Shown here: positions 13,544 through 22,831 of the stretch, piece by piece | Layout: each line of letters begins with the position of its first letter | How positions within the stretch are numbered: position 1 is the first letter of the stretch | Assembly (NCBI GenBank): GCA_964372165.1 | Contig: CAYJPT010000017.1 | Location: forward strand, 1-24,533 | Direction: 5' to 3' | Source of the DNA: CAYJAD01 sp964372165 | GTDB taxonomy: Bacteria > Desulfobacterota > Desulfovibrionia > Desulfovibrionales > Desulfovibrionaceae | Length of the DNA: 24,533 nt | Translations under genes and position numbers: made by a program | Notes under the pieces: model-generated | Database searches by the model: none | What the model was told of the DNA's origin: nothing | Seen by the model: only the letters and a program-made list of their open reading frames with translations

Positions 13544-16500
13544 TTAGCTATCACCCATGTATATTTCTTCTGTAGCAGCTATTGTTTCATTACCATGGCG
13601 AGTATTTTGCAACTGTCTTTCAAGAGCGGCTTTATAATCAAGCGGCATAACCTTTACAAAAAGGGGCAGAGCTGCATCCCAATCTTTTAGTAAAGATTCA
13701 GCTCTATTACTCCCTGTGTAATGATTGTGCTGCTCAATTAATGAGCGTAGTAAATTGCAGTCTTCGATACTTTTTACAGATTCAATATCAACACTATCAG
13801 TATTACAACGATTTTGAAAACGCTCATTTTTATCGTAAATAAATGCAACACCACCGCTCATTCCGGCAGCAAAATTATAACCACACTCGCCTAGTACAAC
13901 GACGACACCGCCTGTCATATACTCACAACCATGATCTCCCATGCCTTCAACTACTGCCAAAGCACCAGAATTTCGTACAGCAAAACGCTCACCAGCCATG
14001 CCACCAAAATAAGCTTCGCCGGAGGTTGCACCATAAAGTGCTACGTTGCCAACAATTGCTTGCTCTGCAGCAACAAAAGTACTTTTACGAGCAGGAGTTA
14101 TAACAACAATGCCGCCACTTAAGCCCTTGCCAACATAGTCATTTGCGTCACCACGTACAGTAATAGTAACACCTCCAGTTAAAAACGCTGCAAGGCTTTG
14201 TCCGGCTGATCCCCATAGGTTAATTGTATATGAGTGTTGTGGTAGTCGACGTTTTTTTAAATTTCTTACAAGCTCACCTGATAATCGAGTACCAATGGCT
14301 CTATCCGTATTAATAATAGTCCCATTATATGTGCAACGCACAGGTTGACCTGCAAGTAATGGTTTTGCACGTTCCATAATTTCAATATCAAGAAGAGAGG
14401 GGCTATTGCATTCTTCTTTGCATTTTTCCCAAGGAGCAAGTCCATCACTTGTGCATTTGAGAAAAGCCGACAAATCAAGATGATCTACCTTGTTTTTGAT
14501 ATGACTTGGTAAGTTTGTTGTGTTCATTTCAAGAAAGTCAGCGCGCCCTATTAGCTCTTGTACCTTTGTAATGCCAAGCTTTGCCATATGTTGGCGCAAA
14601 TCTTCGGCCATAAAGAAAAACATATTTTGTAAATGCTCAGCAGTACCCATAAATTTGCTACGCAACTTAGGTTCTTGGGTGGCAATTCCAACTGCGCATT
14701 TGCCTTTATGGCATTGTCGGCACATTACACAACCAAGGCTTACAAGCATAGCTGTACCAATGCTACACTCTTCTGCGCCTAACATAAAGGCAATGAGTAA
14801 GTCCTTACCTGTTCGGATAAGACCATCGGTGCGAAGTTTAATCTTATGTCTTAAACCGTTGGCAAGTAATGCTTCATGTGCCTCCAATAAGCCCATTTCC
14901 CATGGAAGGCCTGTGTGCTGCATGGCAGATAAAGGTGATGCGCCTGTTCCACCATCATGTCCGGAAATAAGAATTTGATCTGCACCGGCCTTTGCAACTC
15001 CAACAGCAACTGTACCAACACCTGCCTCAGCTACGAGTTTTACAGAAATTGAAGCAGAAGGTTGTATGTGTTTTAAATCAAAAATAAGTTGAGCCAAATC
15101 TTCAATGGAATATATATCATGATGCGGTGGCGGTGAAATAAGCGTTACATGCGGTGTTGTACCACGAACAGCGGCTATTTCTTCAGTAACTTTGTGTGCA
15201 GGTAGTTGTCCACCCTCACCAGGTTTTGCTCCTTGTGCCATTTTTATTTGTATTTCATCAGCATGGGCAAGGTAATGTGCAGTGACACCAAAGCGACCTG
15301 AAGCAATTTGTCTAACTCTTGATCGTATATCCTTGCCATTTTTCAAATTCAGTGTACGTTGCACATCTTCTCCGCCTTCCCCACAATTACTTCGCGCACC
15401 AATATTATTACATGCTTCGGCTATTGTTTCATGTGCTTCACTGCTAAGTGATCCAAAAGACATGGCTGCACCAACAAAGCGTTTTACTATTTCTGTGCTT
15501 GATTCAACTTGCTCAAGACTTATGGGTTGTGCTTTTTTAATGGAAAAAAGATTTCGTAGCGTAATAGGTTGCATTTGTGCATCACTAGTTTGCGCATAGA
15601 TATTAAATGCTTTTACATCATTATTGCGTACTGCAATATGTAAATTGCGCACGCTATCTTTATTCCAAAGGTGCGGACTTTCAGCTAATATTTGTCCATG
15701 CTCATAGGCATTGGCATGCCTTTTAAGCGCATCTTTAGCAATGATATTAAAATCAATACCACCAATGCGCGAAGGTGTGCCGGTAAAGTGTTGTTTAACT
15801 ACTTCTTCATTAATACCAAGGGCTTCAAAATAATGGCCACTTCTGAATGAGCGTTGAGTTGAGATGCCAAGGCGTGCAAATGCTTTGAGCATACCTTTTT
15901 TAAGAGCAGCAATGTAGTTTGCTTGGGCCTGATGTGGTAAAACACCTACAATCTTATTATCTTCTGCTAGTTTTTTTATGGTATCAAGGGCTGCGTAAGG
16001 GCAAATTCCACTAGCCCCATAGGCTGATAATAAAGCCATATGCATAACTTCAAAAGCCTCACCCGTTTCTACAAAAAGACCGCATAAGTGACGTTTTTCT
16101 ACTCGTCTTAAGTGGTGATGTAAGGATGAAAGTGCCAAAAGACTTGGAATTGGTGCGCGCTTGGAATTGCTTGCAGCATCACTAACAATTAATATGGTTG
16201 CCCCTTGGTCCAAAGCCTCTTCTGCGGCTTTAAATATTTTATTCAATCCTTGCTCTAAGGCTGAGGCTGCATTATTTTTTTCTGTTGCGTCAAAGGTTGC
16301 ATCAAGGGTATGGGCTTGCACCTCCTTACGTGTAGACATACGTACATGCATAATTTCATTGCGATCAAGAAATGGGTGTGGCAGGCGTAATATTGAACAA
16401 TGTTCCGGAGCAGGTTCTAAAATATTGCGCTCAGCTCCGGCAAAGTTCATTAAAGACATAGACAACTCTTCACGCAATGGATCTATTGGTGGGTTAGTTA

Positions 16501-18091
16501 CTTGAGCAAATTGTTGTTTGAAATAATTGAATAATGATACTGGATTTTCGTCAAGTACAGCAAGGGGTACATCATGCCCCATAGCACCCATAGGTTCTTG
16601 GCTATCCCTAGCCATAGGTATAAGAACATTTTTAATGGTCTTACTGTCATAATTGTATAATGCTTGTATGAGTGATAAATCTTGTGCTGCTTCTTGGTCA
16701 ATGCGGCTTGTGTCACCATCATCATGCATAAGATCAGCAAGGGATATACCATATTGTTTAAGCCAGCGGCGGTATGGTTTTTCACGTATGACATTACCTT
16801 TGATTTCTGTATCTGATAGTATGCGTCCCTTGGCAACATCAACCATAAACATGCGCCTTGGACGTAATTGTTGACGTGCTACAATCCGTTCTGGCTCAAC
16901 ATCCATAACGCCTGTTTCTGAAGCTAAAACTACCATGCCATCTTGTGACACTGTTGAGCGACAAGGCCGTAAACCATTACGATCAAGCATTGCACCAACA
17001 CGGCTAAAACCATCGGTAAAAACAAGTGCAGTAGGTCCATCCCAAGGATCCATTAGCACAGAATGGTATTCATAAAAAGCGCGCTTATTGTCACCCATTA
17101 CAAAGGCTGAGCCAAATGGCTCAGGTATAAGCATCATCAAGGCATGTGGCATAGAGTAACCACTGCGTACTAATAGTTCTAATGCACTGTCAAGGCGTGC
17201 AGAATCACTTGCGCTGGCATCAATAATTGGGAAAAGATCTTGCAACTCTGCGCCAAAGAGCTTTGATGACATTTGTGGTTGACGGCGCAACATACGAGCA
17301 CCATTACCACGAATGGTATTAATTTCACCATTATGGGCTAAATTTCTAAAGGGTTGGGCCAATCTCCATGAAGGTAGCGTGTTGGTGCTAAATCGCTCAT
17401 GAAAAACAGCAAATGGTGCAGTAAAATTAGTGTCTAATAAGTCTTGATATAGGTCACCAAGGCAAGCCCCTGGCAACATGCCTTTATAAATAATGCTACG
17501 AGCAGAAAGACTAACAACATAAAATGAATTTGCATCAAGGTTATGTTCTACAAGCCAATGTTGAACACTTTTTTCCATACGGCGACGAGCTAGGTACAAG
17601 GTTCGCTCAAATCCGTCACCTTGTGCTTTTTCTAAGGATAAGTCTTTGTGGGGGCGCACTAATATTTGAAGCATTTTGGGCATGGTAGAACGGGCAATGG
17701 GGCTTACAATATCAACATCAAGTGGTACATCTCGTTCATCCTCAAGACAAAGCTTTGTTGCATGTAAACATTCTTTAATAATACGCATAATGGGTTCATA
17801 TGCAAATTGTTCTTGTGGCATAAAAAGCTGGCCTACTGCAAATGAACTATTGGAATCCAAAGCTTGCAATGTTTTCCACTGGTATTTGAAAAAATTTTTA
17901 GGTAGCGGCATGAGTAAACCTGCACCATCTCCAGAATTGTCACTTGCCCCATGCCCACCACGATGTGCAAGACGAGCCATAGCTGTTAAAGCGTCAGCTA
18001 TTACTTGATGACTAGGTACGCCTGAAAGGCGAGCAACAAAACCTACTCCGCAAGCATCATGTTCTTCTAATGGATTAAATAAACTACTCAT
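13544..18091 (-). CDS. gltB: Glutamate synthase, large subunit
   Basis: A 1515-residue GOGAT large subunit. It makes two glutamates from glutamine and 2-oxoglutarate, completing the GS-GOGAT cycle with the adjacent glnN. Residues 1-13 are a short propeptide; Cys14 in DACGVGF is the amidotransferase nucleophile exposed by processing. The glutaminase domain (about 14-430), central domain, FMN/2-oxoglutarate domain (about 840-1210) and C-terminal GXGXG beta-helix are in the usual order. The [3Fe-4S] ligands are Cys1121, Cys1127 and Cys1132, with the standard C-x5-C-x4-C spacing. No small subunit (gltD) is in the window, so the electron donor, NAD(P)H through a distant GltD or ferredoxin, is open. 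GGAG precedes the ATG. A long hairpin lies in its leader. Confidence 0.96.
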   Translation of the reverse strand: MSSLFNPLEEHDACGVGFVARLSGVPSHQVIADALTAMARLAHRGGHGASDNSGDGAGLLMPLPKNFFKYQWKTLQALDSNSSFAVGQLFMPQEQFAYEPIMRIIKECLHATKLCLEDERDVPLDVDIVSPIARSTMPKMLQILVRPHKDLSLEKAQGDGFERTLYLARRRMEKSVQHWLVEHNLDANSFYVVSLSARSIIYKGMLPGACLGDLYQDLLDTNFTAPFAVFHERFSTNTLPSWRLAQPFRNLAHNGEINTIRGNGARMLRRQPQMSSKLFGAELQDLFPIIDASASDSARLDSALELLVRSGYSMPHALMMLIPEPFGSAFVMGDNKRAFYEYHSVLMDPWDGPTALVFTDGFSRVGAMLDRNGLRPCRSTVSQDGMVVLASETGVMDVEPERIVARQQLRPRRMFMVDVAKGRILSDTEIKGNVIREKPYRRWLKQYGISLADLMHDDGDTSRIDQEAAQDLSLIQALYNYDSKTIKNVLIPMARDSQEPMGAMGHDVPLAVLDENPVSLFNYFKQQFAQVTNPPIDPLREELSMSLMNFAGAERNILEPAPEHCSILRLPHPFLDRNEIMHVRMSTRKEVQAHTLDATFDATEKNNAASALEQGLNKIFKAAEEALDQGATILIVSDAASNSKRAPIPSLLALSSLHHHLRRVEKRHLCGLFVETGEAFEVMHMALLSAYGASGICPYAALDTIKKLAEDNKIVGVLPHQAQANYIAALKKGMLKAFARLGISTQRSFRSGHYFEALGINEEVVKQHFTGTPSRIGGIDFNIIAKDALKRHANAYEHGQILAESPHLWNKDSVRNLHIAVRNNDVKAFNIYAQTSDAQMQPITLRNLFSIKKAQPISLEQVESSTEIVKRFVGAAMSFGSLSSEAHETIAEACNNIGARSNCGEGGEDVQRTLNLKNGKDIRSRVRQIASGRFGVTAHYLAHADEIQIKMAQGAKPGEGGQLPAHKVTEEIAAVRGTTPHVTLISPPPHHDIYSIEDLAQLIFDLKHIQPSASISVKLVAEAGVGTVAVGVAKAGADQILISGHDGGTGASPLSAMQHTGLPWEMGLLEAHEALLANGLRHKIKLRTDGLIRTGKDLLIAFMLGAEECSIGTAMLVSLGCVMCRQCHKGKCAVGIATQEPKLRSKFMGTAEHLQNMFFFMAEDLRQHMAKLGITKVQELIGRADFLEMNTTNLPSHIKNKVDHLDLSAFLKCTSDGLAPWEKCKEECNSPSLLDIEIMERAKPLLAGQPVRCTYNGTIINTDRAIGTRLSGELVRNLKKRRLPQHSYTINLWGSAGQSLAAFLTGGVTITVRGDANDYVGKGLSGGIVVITPARKSTFVAAEQAIVGNVALYGATSGEAYFGGMAGERFAVRNSGALAVVEGMGDHGCEYMTGGVVVVLGECGYNFAAGMSGGVAFIYDKNERFQNRCNTDSVDIESVKSIEDCNLLRSLIEQHNHYTGSNRAESLLKDWDAALPLFVKVMPLDYKAALERQLQNTRHGNETIAATEEIYMGDS

Positions 18092-18129
18092 ACTAACTCC
18101 AACTTTTATATTAAAAAAATTCTATATGA

Positions 18130-18172
18130 CACCACCATGGGGAAGGCATAAAATGCCTTCCCCATGGTGGTG
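18130..18172. promoter_or_regulatory. Perfect 20 bp inverted repeat in the gltB leader
   Basis: Arms 18130-18149 and 18153-18172 are exact complements (CACCACCATGGGGAAGGCAT) around a 3-base AAA loop. It is far more GC-rich than its flanks. It lies between glnN and gltB, 38 bases before the gltB ATG. On the minus strand seven T residues follow only after about 10 bases, so it is a poor terminator for glnN. On the plus strand six T residues follow after 3 bases, but no plus-strand gene ends here. It could act as a leader attenuator, a partial glnN terminator, or be a mobile palindrome. Confidence 0.7.
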
Positions 18173-18208
18173 ATGTTTTTTCAAAATCGCTGTAAAAGCT
18201 ATAAATTA

Positions 18209-18237
18209 CTTATATCGTATATAATTAATTTTGCCAA
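18209..18237 (-). promoter_or_regulatory. Predicted sigma-70 promoter of gltB
   Basis: On the minus strand TTGGCA (18237-18232), a 17-base spacer and TATAAG (18214-18209) match the sigma-70 consensus at 5 of 6 positions each. Transcription would begin near 18202, with a leader of about 110 bases that includes the 20 bp hairpin. gltB may therefore be expressed separately from glnN. Confidence 0.6.
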
Positions 18238-18253
18238 CTGCTTATTATACATG

Positions 18254-20452
18254 TTAATTTATCCAAAGCATCTCAGCATAACGTGGATAAGGCCACATGG
18301 CATCTTCTACTATTAGTTCTAACGCATCAGCATGCTCTCGGCATTTGGCAAGAGCTGGCACAACTTGATTAAGCATATATTGGGCATGCTCAAGGGTATC
18401 TCCTGTATGCTTTGCATTACGTACTTCATCAAGGTTTTTTAATGAAGAATTTAACTCAAGGCAAAGTGCACGCAACTGACTAAAACGTTCTTCTTCTGGT
18501 AGTCCAGCATTACTACCAAGTACAGCTCGTGTTTGCATTACTAAGTCGGCGGCTTCTTTTTGAGAGCGTAAACCTACAGGTAAAATGCTTTCACGTATCA
18601 TGGCTGAGCATACATTTGCTTCAATATTTATCAGTTTTACATATGTTTCAAGTAATATTTCTTGACGTGCAAGCATTTCACGCTCGCTTAAAACATTGGT
18701 ACGTAAGAAAACATCCATAACTTCTGGGTAGCTGTACTTTTCAAGGGCTGCAACGGTAGTTGAAAGGTTTGGTAAGCCACGACGTTCTGCCTCAATGGGC
18801 CATTGCTCTGAATATCCATTACCATTAAATACTATAGGCATGTGCTCGCTAAAAATTCGTGGCAATAGACTTTGCAAAGCTTCAGTTAAGGGCGTGCCAG
18901 AGTTAATTGAAGCCTCAAGTTCAGTTGCAATATCATCAATGGCACATGCAACGGCAGCATTTAAGGTGATGTTTACAGGAGCAACAGATTGTGAAGATCC
19001 AACAGCACGAAATTCAAACTTATTTCCTGTAAATGCAAAAGGACTTGTGCGATTGCGGTCAGAATAATCTTTGGGTAATGGTGGTAGCACATCAACACCA
19101 ATTTCCATGAAAGGACTTGTGCCCTCACGTTGAGCTTCACCACTTATTAAAGCATCAAGCACATCAGTTAGTTGATCGCCAAGGAAAATAGAAATAATAG
19201 CAGGTGGGGCTTCATTTGCCCCAAGGCGATGATCATTGCCTGCGCCAACCGTACCAAGACGCAAGGCCATGCTGTGTTTATGTACACCACGCATGGTAGC
19301 GGCAAGAAATACTAAAAATTGTGCGTTGGTTAGAGGTGTCTCTCCAGGATTTAATAAATTATTTCCTTCAGAGTCAACTAATGACCAATTATTATGTTTG
19401 CCGCTACCATTGACTCCGGCAAAGGGTTTTTCATGTAATAGGCATACAAAACCGTGCTCTGTAGCAGTATGACGCAAGATATTCATGGTAAGCATATTGT
19501 GGTCGGTTGCTATATTGCACTCCTCATATAATGGAGCAAGTTCAAACTGTCCGGGTGCAACCTCATTATGACGAGTTTTAACCGGAATACCAAGGGCAAA
19601 AAGTCTTTTTTCTACATCATGCATAAAAGCCATTACACGAGCTGGTATATCACCAAAATAATGATCTTCCATCTCTTGGCCTTTGGGAGCTGGTGCACCT
19701 TGTAGGGTGCGCCCTGTGAGTAAGATGTCAGGGCGTAGTGCAGCAAGGCGACTATCTACTAAGAAATATTCTTGTTCTGCACCAACCATGGGGCGCACGT
19801 ATGATGCTTTTTCATTGCCAAATATTTTTAATATCCGCAAAGCCTGCCTTGAAATTGCACTAATAGAGCGTAAAAGTGGAGTTTTGCGATCAAGGGCTTC
19901 ACCTGAATAAGAATAGAACATAGAGGGTATATGTAAAGTATGCCCAAGCTTTCCTGGCAATAAAAAGACCGGCACGGTAGGGTCCCATGCTGTATAGCCA
20001 CGAGCCTCAAAGGTTGAACGAATACCACCGGAGGGGAATGATGAGGCATCTGGTTCACCACTGATAAGCATTTTCCCGGAAAATTCGTTTAATAAATGTC
20101 CTTCAGGTGAAAGGGTTAAAAATGCATCATGTTTTTCAGCCGTGTAGCCTGTCATGGGATGAAACCAATGTGTGTAGTGGGTGGCACCGCGCTCAATGGC
20201 CCAATCTTTCATGGCTGAAGCAATTACATTTGCAATTTCAGCAGGTAATCGTGCACCTTCACGAATGGTTAACTCCAATTGCTTAAAAACGTCACGGGGT
20301 AAACGCTCACGCATGACATGAATTGTAAATACATCTTTTGCAAAGTGTCGGCCCATTTCAATATTTGGTGTTAAATATCCTTCGTTTGAGTCAATAGCAA
20401 TGGGGCTTGCGCCAAATGCTTCCATAACAGCGGCCTTACGCGAAGATAACAT
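18254..20452 (-). CDS. glnN: Glutamine synthetase type III (GSIII)
   Basis: A 732-residue glutamine synthetase of the large GSIII class, about 270 residues longer than the GlnA type. It makes glutamine from glutamate, ammonia and ATP in the cytoplasm. The N-terminus ESNEGYL-like segment, THWFHPMTG (about 97), the Glu-containing metal motif MVGAEQEYF, the ATP-binding loop GVNGSGKHNNWS and RTSPFAFTGNKFEFRAVGSS are all present. GSIII lacks the classic adenylylation control of GlnA, so regulation is expected at transcription. The ATG follows AAGGAG at 7 bases. A sigma-54 promoter lies about 100 bases upstream, in the region shared with the divergent amtB. Confidence 0.95.
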   Translation of the reverse strand: MLSSRKAAVMEAFGASPIAIDSNEGYLTPNIEMGRHFAKDVFTIHVMRERLPRDVFKQLELTIREGARLPAEIANVIASAMKDWAIERGATHYTHWFHPMTGYTAEKHDAFLTLSPEGHLLNEFSGKMLISGEPDASSFPSGGIRSTFEARGYTAWDPTVPVFLLPGKLGHTLHIPSMFYSYSGEALDRKTPLLRSISAISRQALRILKIFGNEKASYVRPMVGAEQEYFLVDSRLAALRPDILLTGRTLQGAPAPKGQEMEDHYFGDIPARVMAFMHDVEKRLFALGIPVKTRHNEVAPGQFELAPLYEECNIATDHNMLTMNILRHTATEHGFVCLLHEKPFAGVNGSGKHNNWSLVDSEGNNLLNPGETPLTNAQFLVFLAATMRGVHKHSMALRLGTVGAGNDHRLGANEAPPAIISIFLGDQLTDVLDALISGEAQREGTSPFMEIGVDVLPPLPKDYSDRNRTSPFAFTGNKFEFRAVGSSQSVAPVNITLNAAVACAIDDIATELEASINSGTPLTEALQSLLPRIFSEHMPIVFNGNGYSEQWPIEAERRGLPNLSTTVAALEKYSYPEVMDVFLRTNVLSEREMLARQEILLETYVKLINIEANVCSAMIRESILPVGLRSQKEAADLVMQTRAVLGSNAGLPEEERFSQLRALCLELNSSLKNLDEVRNAKHTGDTLEHAQYMLNQVVPALAKCREHADALELIVEDAMWPYPRYAEMLWIN

Positions 20453-20552
20453 AAAATACTCCTTAAAAAAATAATTTTTATATTAAGTCTTAGATGACCA
20501 AAAATCTAAGCCTAAATTTTTCAACCATTGGCATAAACATTATTGAGCTTGA

Positions 20553-20568
20553 GCATAAATTGTGCCAA
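20553..20568 (-). promoter_or_regulatory. Sigma-54 promoter of glnN
   Basis: On the minus strand TTGGCACAATTTATGCT has GG (20566-20565) and GC (20554-20553) exactly 10 bases apart, with a full TGGCAC -24 element. Transcription would start near 20541, about 90 bases before the ATG. Confidence 0.85.
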
Positions 20569-20696
20569 TGCAAACAATTGCACTTATGTCTTTAGCTATC
20601 AATTTGAAATAGTTGCAAATATTTTTTTAGAATGTTTGAAATATGCTTGATGTGATCGATTTCAAGCTCAATTCCTGTTACAAGCTTTAAATTTTT

Positions 20697-20710
20697 CTAC
20701 ATTAATGTAG
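20697..20710. promoter_or_regulatory. Candidate activator-binding palindrome, site 1
   Basis: CTACATTAATGTAG is a perfect 14 bp palindrome inside an AAATTTTT/ATATTTTT frame. Its core TACA-N4-TGTA recurs at 20812 and 22806 with the same flanking T-tract. Its centre is about 162 bases upstream of the glnN start and 286 upstream of the amtB start, distances usual for enhancer sites of sigma-54 activators. The NifA-like protein at 22832 is the likely binder, by inference. Confidence 0.6.
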
Positions 20711-20811
20711 ATATTTTTCTTCAAAATACGTAATAACTGCTAAAATTATTATCTTAGCAAGAAAGTTATTTAATGCTTAACTAATGATGTTGGAGTGTTA
20801 CTTCAAAATAT

Positions 20812-20823
20812 TACAAATATGTA
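20812..20823. promoter_or_regulatory. Candidate activator-binding palindrome, site 2
   Basis: TACAAATATGTA carries the same TACA-N4-TGTA core in the opposite orientation; the complement reads AAAATTTTCTACATATTTGT, close to site 1. Its centre is about 172 bases upstream of the amtB start and 276 upstream of the glnN start, a near mirror of site 1. The two sites are 114 bases apart, roughly 11 helical turns. Confidence 0.55.
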
Positions 20824-20963
20824 GAAAATTTTTGTCATATCCATACGTTGAAATTATAAAAATACAATTTTGTACTTTTTTTGTGTTTTCATAAAAGTAC
20901 TTATAAAGCGATATTAATTTAATACATTGTTATCATAGTATTTTTTTGGGGAGTCGTGAATTG

Positions 20964-20979
20964 TGGCATGGTTTATGCT
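20964..20979 (+). promoter_or_regulatory. Sigma-54 promoter of amtB
   Basis: TGGCATGGTTTATGCT has GG (20965-20966) and GC (20977-20978) exactly 10 bases apart. Transcription would start near 20990, about 65 bases before the amtB ATG. The -24 is one base off the TGGCAC consensus. Confidence 0.8.
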
Positions 20980-21054
20980 TTGGGGCTTTTATAACAGACA
21001 TGTCGACAGTACGGATGAATTATTTTTTAATTAATATTTAGGAGGAAGCTTAAA

Positions 21055-22260
21055 ATGAATGCAGCAGATACAGCATTTATAATGATTTGTAGTGCCCTTG
21101 TGATGCTTATGACCCCCGGTGTGGCTTTATTTTATGGTGGACTTGTGCGCTCACGTAATGTTCTTTCCACTTGTATGCATAGTTTTGCACTTATGGGTAT
21201 TGTGCCATTATTGTGGTTTGTAGTGGGTTATTCTCTGGCTTTTGGTGAAGATATTGGTGGCGTCATTGGTGATTTTTCTTTCTTTATGCTTAACAATGTG
21301 GGGCTTGAAGGTGGTCCAGTTGAAAACATTCCACACATGCTATTTATGCTTTTTCAATGCATGTTTGCAGTATTAACTATTGCATTGATTTCTGGCTCAT
21401 ATGCTGAACGCATGCGCTTTCCTGCAATGATGCTTTTTTCATGCCTATGGTTAATTTTTGTATATTCGCCTATGGCCCACTGGGTATGGGGTGGAGGCTG
21501 GATGGCTAAAATGGGAGCTGTAGACTTTGCAGGTGGTGCTGTAGTGCACATGGCGTCTGCTGCTGCTGGTCTTGCAACTGCACATGAGTTGGGAGCACGT
21601 ATGGGCATGGGCAGGCAAAGTTTTACTCCTCATAATCTACCCTTAACATTGCTTGGTTGTGCGCTCATTTGGTTTGGGTGGTTTGGATTTAATGCTGGAA
21701 GTGCTCTTGCTGCCAATGGGCTTGCTGTACATGCTTTTGGTACAACAGAAATGGCAGCAGCAGCAGGTATTGTGGGTTGGTTAATTTTTGAATGGCGTCA
21801 TATTGGAAAACCAACAACTCTTGGTGCAGCCTCAGGTGCACTAGCTGGCCTTGTGGCTATTACTCCTGGTGCTGGTTTTGTAGGAATGGAAGCTGCGGTA
21901 TTTATAGGACTTATCGGTGGTGCCGTGTGCTATGGCGCAGTTTTACTCAAGGAACGCCTTGGATATGATGATGCTTTAGATGTTGTTGGCATTCACGGCA
22001 TTGGTGGCACATGGGGAGCACTAGCTACAGGTATTTTTGCAAGTGCTTCAATTAATGGTGTTGATGGTTTAATATATGGTAATCCTTATCAACTTTTTGT
22101 TCAGGCAGTATCAGTTGTAGCAACGTGGGGCTTTGTATACATTGCAAGTCGGGTAATACTAAAAGTTGTTGCTGTTGTGACTCCTTTAAGAGTGGAACCT
22201 GACCCAGAAATCATTGGTCTTGATGTGAGTGAACATAATGAACGTGCTTATCAACTCTAA
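21055..22260 (+). CDS. amtB: Ammonium transporter, Amt family
   Basis: A 401-residue inner-membrane ammonium channel/transporter with about 11 transmembrane helices. It opens with the family segment TPGVALFYGGLVRSRNVLS. The twin pore histidines are in GGAVVHMASAAAGL (about residue 166) and DVVGIHGIGGTWGAL (about residue 317). GFNAGSALAANG is also typical. No cleaved signal peptide is evident, as in several Amt proteins. AGGAGG lies 9 bases before the ATG. It is followed after 58 bases by glnK, the usual amtB-glnK pairing, in which deuridylylated GlnK plugs the channel when nitrogen is plentiful. Its sigma-54 promoter makes nitrogen limitation the expected inducing condition. Confidence 0.97.
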   Translation: MNAADTAFIMICSALVMLMTPGVALFYGGLVRSRNVLSTCMHSFALMGIVPLLWFVVGYSLAFGEDIGGVIGDFSFFMLNNVGLEGGPVENIPHMLFMLFQCMFAVLTIALISGSYAERMRFPAMMLFSCLWLIFVYSPMAHWVWGGGWMAKMGAVDFAGGAVVHMASAAAGLATAHELGARMGMGRQSFTPHNLPLTLLGCALIWFGWFGFNAGSALAANGLAVHAFGTTEMAAAAGIVGWLIFEWRHIGKPTTLGAASGALAGLVAITPGAGFVGMEAAVFIGLIGGAVCYGAVLLKERLGYDDALDVVGIHGIGGTWGALATGIFASASINGVDGLIYGNPYQLFVQAVSVVATWGFVYIASRVILKVVAVVTPLRVEPDPEIIGLDVSEHNERAYQL

Positions 22261-22318
22261 AAATCATTATATTAATAACTATTTTATGCATTGTTGTATA
22301 AAAAGGATAGGATGAAAA

Positions 22319-22657
22319 ATGAAAAAAATTGAAGTTACCATAAGACCAAGTAAACTTGAAGACGTAAAAGATAAACTTGTATCCATAGGTATTCACGGTA
22401 TGACATATTTTGAAGCACGAGGTTTTGGTCGACAAGGCGGGCATACTGAAAATTACCGTGGTAAAAGCTATCATGTTGATTTTTTCCCAAAGTATAGATT
22501 AGAAATTGTAGTACATGATGAAGCTGTGGACAAAGTCATTGCTACTATAATACAAGCTGCAAAAACAGGAAGTGTAGGTGATGGGAAAATATTTGTTACT
22601 GATATTACAGATGCATGGCGTATTCGTACTGAAGAACAAGGCGATGAAGCCCTGTAG
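22319..22657 (+). CDS. glnK: PII nitrogen regulatory protein, GlnK type
   Basis: A 112-residue PII protein, full length. The T-loop reads GRQGGHTENYRGKSYHVDFFPK, with Tyr51 in the position that GlnD uridylylates in proteobacteria. The C-terminal GDGKIFVTDI segment forms part of the ATP/2-oxoglutarate site. PII trimers sense ATP/ADP and 2-oxoglutarate and bind AmtB, among other targets. A GGA-containing ribosome-binding region lies before the ATG. The link to amtB makes GlnK a better name than GlnB; the two cannot be separated by sequence alone. Two hairpins follow the gene. Confidence 0.96.
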   Translation: MKKIEVTIRPSKLEDVKDKLVSIGIHGMTYFEARGFGRQGGHTENYRGKSYHVDFFPKYRLEIVVHDEAVDKVIATIIQAAKTGSVGDGKIFVTDITDAWRIRTEEQGDEAL

Positions 22658-22688
22658 CATATAATTGTTTAATTTTGAAATGTTTTGC

Positions 22689-22755
22689 CCTGATAACCCA
22701 GCATAATATATCATTCTGGGTTATCAGGTGCTAATCAAATTAAGCTAATTTGATT
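22689..22755 (+). terminator. Tandem hairpins after glnK, probable terminator
   Basis: CCTGATAACCCAG (22689-22701) and CTGGGTTATCAGG (22716-22728) form a perfect 13 bp stem with a 14-base loop. A second perfect stem follows, AATCAAATTA (22733-22742) and TAATTTGATT (22746-22755), with a 3-base loop, followed by TTATTT. Only the second has a T-rich tail. Together they should end the amtB-glnK transcript before the next promoter at 22772. Confidence 0.65.
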
Positions 22756-22771
22756 TTATTTAACAAAAATG

Positions 22772-22817
22772 TTGCCTAATGCAGATACAAATTGTAAAAT
22801 TTTTCTACAAAAATGTA
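22772..22817 (+). promoter_or_regulatory. Promoter of the NifA-like gene with operator at the start site
   Basis: TTGCCT (22772-22777), a 17-base spacer and TAAAAT (22795-22800) form a good sigma-70 promoter. The third copy of the nitrogen palindrome, TACAAAAATGTA (22806-22817), begins 6 bases after the -10, so it sits on the transcription start. The same AAATTTTTC precedes it as at site 1. This placement suits repression of the gene by its own product. Confidence 0.6.
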
Positions 22818-22831
22818 ATTTTTAACCATTC

